DNA from: Planctomycetales bacterium
GTDB taxonomy: Bacteria > Planctomycetota > Phycisphaerae > SM23-33
Assembly (NCBI GenBank): GCA_030631085.1
Contig: DAOVLV010000181.1
Span: forward strand, 1 to 5,122
DNA: 5,122 nt
Direction: 5' to 3'
Shown piece by piece: positions 1 to 4,409 of the stretch. The notes beneath the pieces are model-generated. The model searched no databases. It saw only the letters and a list, made by a program, of their open reading frames with translations, and had not been told where the DNA came from. The translations under genes and the position numbers were made by a program. Position 1 is the first letter of the stretch. Every line of letters begins with the position of its first letter.

Positions 1-326
1 CCCGCCCCGCAATTGCCGTTGTTGTTACTGCAAGCGGCGATACCCGAACTTGGGGTAAGGGTCTTATTGCAGCCGCCATTCGTCGTTAAGTTGCAACTGG
101 CGGTCATCGACGACCATGATCCGCACCCGGACCCAGGGTCATTGACATTTGCATAGGCAGTGCAACTGGAACAGCCGTCGTCGGTGTCGTCGTCATTGTA
201 GCTCAGTCCGTCCGAGCAAGGGCCCAACCAGGCATAAGCATACGACCGGCACGCCTGCGCAGGACCGACCGCAGCCAACAGCACAACCACAGCACATACT
301 AGCGCTAGTTTTCCCTTCCCATCCAT
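1..326 (-). CDS. Secreted cysteine-rich protein, 3' part missing (left edge)
   Basis: The frame is open from the ATG at 326-324 to the window edge, giving 108 residues and no stop, so the C-terminus is not visible. Residues 1-25 form a classical signal peptide: MDGKGK, then a hydrophobic core (about LALVCAVVVLLAAV), then GPAQA before Cys26, a good signal peptidase I site (AxA). It is a poor lipobox because Gln sits at -2, so a secreted rather than lipid-anchored protein is inferred. The visible mature part is small-residue rich (Gly, Ser, Asn, Thr). It has an acidic patch near residues 45-50 and nine cysteines at about 26, 37, 52, 55, 68, 78, 86, 99 and 106, a spacing that suggests disulfides outside the cytoplasm. 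The start is supported by AAGGGAGT seven bases upstream. It has its own strong promoter and a long leader. I do not recognise the family. A surface or matrix protein is possible but not shown. Confidence 0.8.
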   Translation of the reverse strand, partial: MDGKGKLALVCAVVVLLAAVGPAQACRSYAYAWLGPCSDGLSYNDDDTDDGCSSCTAYANVNDPGSGCGSWSSMTASCNLTTNGGCNKTLTPSSGIAACSNNNGNCGA

Positions 327-562
327 TTCTGTACTCCCTTCATCAAGAACTTCACCCGAAACCACAGAGGGTAAAATCGCTCCCACCGTGTTCAGCCTCC
401 TGTCCCAAGTTCGCCTGGGATGGCCGATAAACACGTAAATACAAAACAATCTTGAATCGCGGGGAACTTGGCCGGGCGGCCTGAGCAGGTCAGAACGAGC
501 GAGATCCGCATTCTGCTCATACGAGATGAATAGCTCCGTCGCTCCCTAAGCGGGCTAGAGCA
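327..562 (-). promoter_or_regulatory. Long 5' leader with competing stem-loops
   Basis: This is the roughly 235-nt stretch between the predicted transcription start (about 562) and the start codon of the cysteine-rich gene. Several stems are visible. The 6-bp arms at 483-488 and 513-518 (GAGCAG/CTGCTC) pair exactly. GGCC arms at 470-473 and 478-481 form a short GC hairpin. The region 403-420 folds locally (TCCCA with TGGGA). The segment 405-412 is also an exact 8-bp complement of 464-471 (CCAAGTTC/GAACTTGG), so the local hairpin and the long-range helix cannot coexist. Such competition is typical of switch-type leaders, but I recognise no known riboswitch core here. A leader this long, read from a very good promoter, is the main argument that it does something. 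Function is inferred. Confidence 0.4.
333..340 (-). promoter_or_regulatory. Ribosome binding site of the cysteine-rich protein
   Basis: On the minus strand AAGGGAGT stands six bases before the ATG at 326-324, separated by ACAGAA. This is a good anti-16S match at a good distance. It fixes the start codon of a gene whose stop codon lies outside the window. Confidence 0.75.
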
Positions 563-568
563 ACAACA

Positions 569-596
569 AGTATATCACACTTTGGGGTTTTGTCAA
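569..596 (-). promoter_or_regulatory. Strong sigma70-type promoter for the cysteine-rich gene
   Basis: Reading the minus strand, a perfect -35 TTGACA (596-591) is followed by a 16-bp spacer and a -10 TATACT (574-569), with transcription expected to begin near 562. It lies only 34 bp after the stop codon of the aminotransferase. The cysteine-rich gene therefore appears to have its own transcription unit, although no obvious intrinsic terminator separates it from the upstream operon. Confidence 0.7.
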
Positions 597-629
597 GGGG
601 AAAATGGGGAAAAATGTGGAGAATTCGCC

Positions 630-1751
630 TTATCGTCCCAAGCGGGCGAGGATTTTCAGACCTTCAGCCAATTTTTCATCGCTGGTGGCGTAGGAGATGC
701 GGAAATGCGTATCTCGCTCGGAAAAGACGTTTCCGGGAATAATCAGGACGTTGTTTTCAATTGCCCGCTCAACGAACTCGCTGCCGGTCATTCCCTTGGG
801 CGCGGGTACGAATGCGTAGAACGCTCCGCCTGGTTTTCTCAGGCCAAAGGGTTCAGCCAGAGCTTCCTGGACCATATCTCGCTTGCGACGGTAGTCGGCG
901 ACCTGCTGCGACATATCGCACGCCAATGCCGCTGCACCGGCTGCCTGGGCCATACTGGGTGCGCAGACGAAACTGTACTGCTGGAGCATGGTCATTTTTT
1001 CGATGATTTTGACGGGTCCCGTACACCATCCCATCCGCCACCCGGTCATCGCGTAACTTTTGGAGAACCCCCGCATCAGCAGCGTGTTTTCATACACCGA
1101 CGCCATCGAGGCAAAGGGCGTGTCATAGCAGAAGAGGTTGTATATCTCGTCGGAGACTACCAACAGACCTGCCCGGTCAGCGACCTCGGCGACGGCGCGC
1201 AGTTCGTCGGATGAATAGACCCGTCCGGTGGGATTTCCCGGCGAGTTGACGACCAGGAGGGTCGTGCGATCTGTAACAGCGGCGGCTATTTTGTCCGGAT
1301 CGGGTGTAAAGTCCGGATAGGTATCGACCATAACGGCCTTACCCCCGGCGAGGTGAACAAGGTGCTTGTACATTACGAAATACGGGTCGAGGAGGATGAC
1401 TTCGTCGCCGGGGTTGATAAGTGTCATAAACGCCAGAAGCAGCGCGCCGGAGACGCCGGAGGTAATCAAATATGGTTTCTGATCGTCCCATCCGAACTCT
1501 TCGGCAGCCGCTGCTGCGACGGCGGCTCGGAGATCGGGGTGGCCTTGTGTCTGGGTGTACTTGTTGAATCCCCGCTTGATGGCGGCGATGGCTTCGGCCT
1601 TGGCCGGCGCAGGCACGTCAAAATGAGGCTGACCGATGGAAAGGTTAATCGGGTCGGGCAACTTGGCGGCCAGATCGAAGACCTTGCGGATACCCGAAGC
1701 GTCCAGAAGTTTCATTCTCTCAGCGATATGGTGGCGAATGGGCATAGGCAT
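630..1751 (-). CDS. Class I/II PLP-dependent aminotransferase (aspartate aminotransferase-like)
   Basis: A cytosolic fold-type I enzyme of 373 residues, close to the usual 370-400. It should transfer an amino group between an amino acid and a 2-oxo acid using pyridoxal phosphate. Family signatures appear in order: LSIGQPHFDVP (37-47), KYTQTQGHPDLR with Tyr65, INPGDEVILLDPYF (112-125), NSPGNPTG with Asn173, SDEIY with Asp201 and Tyr204, the Schiff-base lysine Lys231 in GFSKSYAMTGWRMGW, and the carboxylate-binding Arg351 in FRISYA. All expected cofactor residues are present, so it should be active. The exact substrate cannot be read from sequence; aspartate, aromatic or broad specificity are all possible, so no gene symbol is given. 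It is last in an inferred three-gene operon, 50 bp after the small basic protein gene. The start has an in-frame ATG two codons downstream (1745) and only a weak ribosome binding site (GGTAGG), which is enclosed in a hairpin. Confidence 0.93.
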   Translation of the reverse strand: MPMPIRHHIAERMKLLDASGIRKVFDLAAKLPDPINLSIGQPHFDVPAPAKAEAIAAIKRGFNKYTQTQGHPDLRAAVAAAAAEEFGWDDQKPYLITSGVSGALLLAFMTLINPGDEVILLDPYFVMYKHLVHLAGGKAVMVDTYPDFTPDPDKIAAAVTDRTTLLVVNSPGNPTGRVYSSDELRAVAEVADRAGLLVVSDEIYNLFCYDTPFASMASVYENTLLMRGFSKSYAMTGWRMGWCTGPVKIIEKMTMLQQYSFVCAPSMAQAAGAAALACDMSQQVADYRRKRDMVQEALAEPFGLRKPGGAFYAFVPAPKGMTGSEFVERAIENNVLIIPGNVFSERDTHFRISYATSDEKLAEGLKILARLGR

Positions 1752-1758
1752 ACTCGCA

Positions 1759-1776
1759 GCCTACCAGCAGGCAGGC
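1759..1776 (-). promoter_or_regulatory. Hairpin over the aminotransferase ribosome binding site
   Basis: On the minus strand GCCTGCC (1776-1770) and GGTAGGC (1765-1759) form a 7-bp stem with one G-T wobble around the loop TGCT. The 3' arm holds the only Shine-Dalgarno-like bases before the aminotransferase ATG and ends seven bases from it. It may lower translation of the third operon gene or mark an RNA processing point. It has no following T-run, so it is not an intrinsic terminator. Confidence 0.35.
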
Positions 1777-1801
1777 GTGAATTCGTGCATTGAGAGTCGT
1801 T

Positions 1802-2062
1802 TTATGACGAGGCGCTTTCGTCGGTTTCGGCGGCTTGGTCCTGTTCGCCTTCGGTGGTTTCGTCCGGTTTTTCCTCGACCTTCTTCGACTTGGTACCGGC
1901 CTTGCTGTGGCGGACTTTTACCTTGGGTAATCCAAGCGGTCGTCCGGTTTTGGGGTCGAATTTTTCTTCATCGACGAGGCGTGCAATTCTTTCCGCCCGC
2001 GTCAGGACGCTACGATTTTTTGCCAACCCGCCATGGGTTCTGAGTGTTCTGTCCATGCTCAT
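1802..2062 (-). CDS. PVC-type small basic protein with acidic C-terminal tail
   Basis: An 86-residue protein starting MSMDRTLRTHGGLAKNRSVL. Residues 1-54 match what I recall of the small basic protein family of Planctomycetes, Verrucomicrobia and Chlamydiae (TIGR04137-like): MSMxRSLR opening, NVLTRAERI-type block (here SVLTRAERIARL, 18-29) and GLPKVKV (44-50). The family is short (about 60 residues), very basic, and has no firmly established role; a link to ribosomes or RNA has been suggested by its name. This copy is unusual in continuing past a Lys-rich linker (54-61) into a tail of about 25 residues rich in Glu, Asp, Gln, Thr and Ser. The frame is open upstream to 2206, but that part overlaps the preceding gene. 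The ATG at 2062 has AGGAG (2078-2074) 11 bp before it and gives the conserved N-terminus. The gap to the upstream gene is 19 bp, so the two are probably co-transcribed and translated together. Confidence 0.88.
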   Translation of the reverse strand: MSMDRTLRTHGGLAKNRSVLTRAERIARLVDEEKFDPKTGRPLGLPKVKVRHSKAGTKSKKVEEKPDETTEGEQDQAAETDESASS

Positions 2063-2081
2063 TGCAGTTTTTTCTCCTGTG

Positions 2082-2870
2082 TTACTTTTCAGTTTCCATC
2101 CAGATTCCGGTGCTGCTTGTTTGTTTGAAGTTATATCGACCTTTCTGTCGGCAATATTCCCGCCCAAGTCGCTCGATCTGTGCGACGTATTCAGTAAGAG
2201 CGGCAAGCGTTTGCGCTGAGCGGATATTCTGGAAACCGTGCATATCCTTGACCATATATTTACCGGTGTGCTTCATCCGGTGGATCGTCGCTTTGACACC
2301 CTTCTCGTAGAGGAACTTCTTAATATCCTCTGCCTCTTTGAACGTTTGTACACCGCCCTGGATAACGAGGTAACTATAACCCTTTGGACGCGGTGCGTCG
2401 TCGGGAACCATTCCTGAGCCGTCCGGCTTGGACGGATGCGATTCGGGCTTGGGAATTACACCCGTAGGTCCGGTACCGGGCTTGAGCACATTGGGATTAT
2501 GCGGCGCCTTGATTCCGTCCGGTGAAGCCGAGGTATTCTGCGAACTCATTCGGCCTAGCATGTACGCCCCGACGCCAAGCAGTATTATTGCCACGAATAC
2601 CACAACGGCGCTGATTTGGTTGAGGGAAATAACCAACCGGCCTGAGGAAACGGATAATATCGGTTCGGCGCGAGTTGTCGTCCCGGATGGAACGGGTGGA
2701 GGCGTTACCGTCGGCGAAATTTTCGCCTGCTCGATGACAGGGCGGTCATCGGTCGGGGGTTTCTGTCCGGCCTGGTCAAACCACGACGGGACGTTCATCG
2801 ACCCGCCGCTGCGTGACGCGTCGGTCCCGATAACCTCAAACAATGATTTGCCGTCTTTCTTCCTGGCCAC
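2082..2870 (-). CDS. Single-pass membrane protein with C-terminal SPOR-like domain
   Basis: I start it at GTG 2870, giving MARKKDGKSLFEV and 262 residues. A GGTGGA stands nine bases upstream, whereas the longer frame from TTG 2888 has no visible ribosome binding site. Layout: a basic then Pro/Thr-rich cytoplasmic part (1-84), one hydrophobic segment at about 85-105 (QISAVVVFVAIILLGVGAYMLG), a Pro/Gly/Ser/Lys-rich linker (110-163), and a compact domain (about 165-232). That domain reads SYLVIQGGVQTFKEAEDIKKFLYEKG, then KATIHR and YMVKDMHGF. This resembles the SPOR fold pattern (Y-V-Q-x-G-x-F, helix with A-x-x-L, then Y-x-V-x-x-x-G-F), whose known members bind denuded peptidoglycan glycans. The topology (N-in, domain outside) fits that. 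The SPOR assignment rests on pattern only. It is first in the operon with the small basic protein and the aminotransferase, and has its own promoter at 2941-2969. Confidence 0.75.
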   Translation of the reverse strand: MARKKDGKSLFEVIGTDASRSGGSMNVPSWFDQAGQKPPTDDRPVIEQAKISPTVTPPPVPSGTTTRAEPILSVSSGRLVISLNQISAVVVFVAIILLGVGAYMLGRMSSQNTSASPDGIKAPHNPNVLKPGTGPTGVIPKPESHPSKPDGSGMVPDDAPRPKGYSYLVIQGGVQTFKEAEDIKKFLYEKGVKATIHRMKHTGKYMVKDMHGFQNIRSAQTLAALTEYVAQIERLGREYCRQKGRYNFKQTSSTGIWMETEK

Positions 2871-2940
2871 AGGTCTGGTTCCACCCAATCGACTTTTTTA
2901 TCCGCTTGCGGTAATTACAACGCTTCCACAGAGGACTTGG

Positions 2941-2969
2941 AAGATACCTCAATTACCATGGGATGTCAA
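2941..2969 (-). promoter_or_regulatory. Promoter of the three-gene minus-strand operon
   Basis: On the minus strand a perfect -35 TTGACA (2969-2964) is followed by a 17-bp spacer and -10 TATCTT (2946-2941). Transcription should start near 2934, leaving a leader of about 64 nt before GTG 2870. The leader can form a small hairpin, TTCCA pairing with TGGAA. No terminator is seen in the two gene gaps, so all three genes are probably read from here. Confidence 0.65.
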
Positions 2970-2993
2970 GGATACCTTAAACGCGATGACTGG

Positions 2994-3022
2994 TTGCCTT
3001 GACGGGATATTTCGCGTAATAT
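2994..3022 (+). promoter_or_regulatory. Possible promoter of the small lipoprotein gene
   Basis: TTGCCT (2994-2999), a 17-bp spacer and TAATAT (3017-3022) each match the sigma70 boxes at four of six positions, with correct spacing. It points away from the operon promoter at 2941-2969; the two -35 boxes are about 25 bp apart, so one regulator could act on both. An overlapping TTGACG at 2999-3004 has better -35 identity but lacks a well-placed -10. Confidence 0.4.
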
Positions 3023-3035
3023 CATTACCGTGTGG

Positions 3036-3057
3036 GACGGGTCTTATCCGGCCCGTC
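3036..3057 (+). promoter_or_regulatory. Leader hairpin upstream of the small lipoprotein gene
   Basis: GACGGG (3036-3041) and CCCGTC (3052-3057) form an exact 6-bp GC-rich stem around a 10-nt loop. It lies between the predicted transcription start (about 3028) and the ribosome binding site (3072-3078). It could stabilise the mRNA 5' end or be an operator; no T-run follows, so it is not a terminator. Confidence 0.3.
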
Positions 3058-3084
3058 GCGATAACCGAATCGAAAGGGTAAAAA

Positions 3085-3459
3085 ATGAAACGTCCAACTC
3101 CGCTGACGGCGTGTATAATCCTGTCGATGCTGCTTTTGCTGGCAGGGGGGTGCGCAACGACAATACCGGCCAGGGAGTTCATCGCAAAGTACACTGTCAA
3201 CATTGACGTGCCGAACCCCGACCAGGCCGATCTGCCATGTCGGATATTCCTGGGTCGGCGCAAAGACTACTGTTGCATCAAAGACATAATCCCCGGCAAC
3301 CAGGGCGGCGGATTCCTGGGTAAGACGATCCTTTGGAGATGTCCATCCGCTGAATTACCCAAAGATTTTCCCGAAGCCTATCGGCCTGGAGATGTGGTTA
3401 TCGACGGACGAAAAGGCGCAAAATATAAATATGTGATTCAGGCGTATAACAGTAAATAA
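3085..3459 (+). CDS. Small cysteine-containing lipoprotein, function unknown
   Basis: A 124-residue protein with an N-terminal MKR, a hydrophobic core (about residues 7-20) and LAGGC ending at Cys23. This looks like a lipoprotein signal, although Ala rather than Leu at -3 is not ideal, so it could instead be cleaved by signal peptidase I. The mature part is about 100 residues and contains VDVP-like and polar segments, PCRIFLGRRKDYCC (51-64) and LWRCPSAE (83-90). Together with the lipid cysteine that makes five cysteines after the signal, including an adjacent Cys63-Cys64 pair. The start is supported by GAAAGGG (3072-3078) six bases upstream. I recognise no family. It reads divergently from the SPOR-domain operon. 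Its TAA at 3457-3459 directly abuts the palindromic element that begins at 3460, so its mRNA probably ends inside that element. Confidence 0.8.
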   Translation: MKRPTPLTACIILSMLLLLAGGCATTIPAREFIAKYTVNIDVPNPDQADLPCRIFLGRRKDYCCIKDIIPGNQGGGFLGKTILWRCPSAELPKDFPEAYRPGDVVIDGRKGAKYKYVIQAYNSK

Positions 3460-3489
3460 GGGCGTAGGGAGTAGGGCATAGGGCGTAGG
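3460..3489 (+). repeat. 7-bp tandem repeat (GGGNRTA)
   Basis: Four consecutive heptads, GGGCGTA, GGGAGTA, GGGCATA and GGGCGTA, then GG, start one base after the lipoprotein stop codon. The same motif on the other strand closes the palindromic element at 3627-3641 (GGGCGTA, GGGTATA when read on the minus strand). Heptads at both ends look like a property of the element rather than chance. Confidence 0.75.
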
Positions 3490-3641
3490 AAAAAAAAGAA
3501 TATTGAATATGGAACAGAGAATTTTAAATGACGAAGTAATAAAAACATCCCTTCAGGGGCATTTTGTTTCTTTTACTTCGAAATTCAACAGTCCGTATTC
3601 ATTATTCGAAATTCATTTTTTACCTATACCCTACGCCCTAT
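3460..3641. repeat. Imperfect palindromic intergenic element (MITE/REP-like)
   Basis: About 182 bp, AT-rich inside and GC-rich at the ends. The outer arms ATAGGGCGTAGG (3478-3489) and CCTACGCCCTAT (3630-3641) are exact 12-bp inverted repeats. Inner arms CGAAGTAA (3532-3539) and TTACTTCG (3573-3580) are exact 8-bp inverted repeats. The centre is a small CCC-TTCA-GGG hairpin (3549-3558). The segments between outer and inner arms are loosely complementary (AAAAAA, GAAT and GAAnATG-like blocks recur on both strands). Transcribed, it would fold into one long interrupted hairpin. It encodes no protein and no transposase. It occupies almost the whole gap between the lipoprotein and ispD and may serve as terminator or insulator. 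That it is a dispersed mobile repeat is inference; only one copy is in view and no flanking target duplication is obvious. Confidence 0.65.
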
Positions 3642-3659
3642 ATTCTGTTTGTTAAAGCG

Positions 3660-4385
3660 ATGAAGGTTTCGGTTATCATTCCGGCGGCAGGGGCGTCACA
3701 ACGCTTCGGCTCGAAGAGAAAGAAAATCTTCGAGCGGATTAAGGGTCAGCCTATCTTTATCCGCGCGATAGAGTTGTTCGTCAATCGTAAGGACGTCTGC
3801 GAAGTGCAGTTGGTCGTAGCCGAAGACGACGAAGAAGAAATGCGGACCCGCTACGCCCCCAATATCGGATTCATGGGCGTCAAACTCGTCGTCGGAGGCG
3901 ATACGCGAACCGAATCTGTAAGCAACGCACTGACAAAGGTGTCGGATGAAGCGGAATATATTTGCGTTCACGACGCAGCCAGACCTTGTGTCTCGCAACT
4001 GTGGATAGACGATGTTTTCGCCGCAGCCGAGAAATTCGGTTCGGCCATTTTGGCTTATCCGCTCCACGGTACGCTCAAGAAGGTTTCGTCGGGTAATAAA
4101 ATTGATAAGACCTTATCTCGTGATGGTTTATGGGAAGCGCAGACGCCGCAGGTCTTTCGCAGGGACATACTCAAGCGTGCCTATGAGAACGCAACGGGCA
4201 AAGCCGACGACGATTCCGCTCTGGTCGAGGCTATCGGTGAGACGGTAGTTGCTGTAACCTGTGATCCGCGAAATGTGAAAATTACAAGACGGTCCGACCT
4301 GCAACTGGCGAGAGCGGTGATAGACTCGCTGCCGAAACCGAAACTTACCGCCCACGCCGGACCGTTCGATGAAGCGCAATGGTAA
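3660..4385 (+). CDS. ispD: 2-C-methyl-D-erythritol 4-phosphate cytidylyltransferase
   Basis: A cytosolic enzyme of the MEP isoprenoid pathway that joins CTP and methylerythritol phosphate to give CDP-methylerythritol, releasing pyrophosphate. It has 241 residues, a normal length for single-domain IspD. Motifs in order: IIPAAGASQRFG (6-17) for nucleotide binding with Arg15 and Lys21/22; VVGGDTRTESVSNAL (77-91); VHDAARP (103-109) with metal/nucleotide Asp105; YPLHGTLKK (133-141) with Thr138; SRDGLWEAQTPQVF (153-166) with Arg154; DDDSALVE (183-190); and NVKITRRSDL (205-214) with Lys207. The usual Asp before Thr138 is Gly137, a mild deviation. The frame is open back to an ATG at 3564, but that 32-residue extension is translated palindromic repeat, so MKVSVIIPAAG at 3660 is the start. 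No convincing ribosome binding site precedes it. No ispF domain is fused. The next gene follows 24 bp later, suggesting co-transcription. Confidence 0.94.
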   Translation: MKVSVIIPAAGASQRFGSKRKKIFERIKGQPIFIRAIELFVNRKDVCEVQLVVAEDDEEEMRTRYAPNIGFMGVKLVVGGDTRTESVSNALTKVSDEAEYICVHDAARPCVSQLWIDDVFAAAEKFGSAILAYPLHGTLKKVSSGNKIDKTLSRDGLWEAQTPQVFRRDILKRAYENATGKADDDSALVEAIGETVVAVTCDPRNVKITRRSDLQLARAVIDSLPKPKLTAHAGPFDEAQW

Positions 4386-4398
4386 CGCGAATAAGAAA

Positions 4399-4403
4399 AG
4401 GAG
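4399..4403 (+). promoter_or_regulatory. Ribosome binding site choosing between two adjacent ATGs
   Basis: AGGAG (4399-4403) is followed by CAT and then two consecutive ATG codons at 4407 and 4410. The spacing is three bases to the first and six to the second, so the second is the better start. The difference is one methionine. Confidence 0.6.
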
Positions 4404-4409
4404 CATATG

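Noticed and set aside
149..430. A 93-codon plus-strand frame rich in Arg, His, Pro and Gln
   Set aside because: It is opposite the signal peptide and leader of the cysteine-rich gene, which has a ribosome binding site, promoter and signal sequence. The composition is that of a shadow frame.
392..520. A 42-codon frame inside the leader (minus strand, starts MSRMRISLVL) as a possible leader peptide
   Set aside because: The nearest GGAG is about 13 bases from the ATG, too far for good initiation, and no run of regulatory codons is seen. Kept only as a possibility within the leader.
327..562. Leader as a known riboswitch (cyclic-di-GMP GEMM, cobalamin, TPP, FMN)
   Set aside because: I looked for the conserved cores I remember for these classes, such as GGGACGCAAAGCC-type GEMM sequence, and none is present.
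597..629. Intrinsic terminator after the aminotransferase
   Set aside because: On the minus strand there are T-runs (TTTTT, TTTT), but no stable stem precedes them, so a factor-independent terminator is not supported.
582..1214. A 210-codon plus-strand frame opposite the aminotransferase
   Set aside because: The opposite strand encodes an intact aminotransferase with all catalytic motifs. This frame has no ribosome binding site and no family features.
2063..2206. Upstream extension of the small basic protein to 2206
   Set aside because: It would overlap the 3' end of the SPOR-like gene by over 120 bp and add 48 residues unrelated to the family. The ATG at 2062 gives the conserved MSMDRTLR start.
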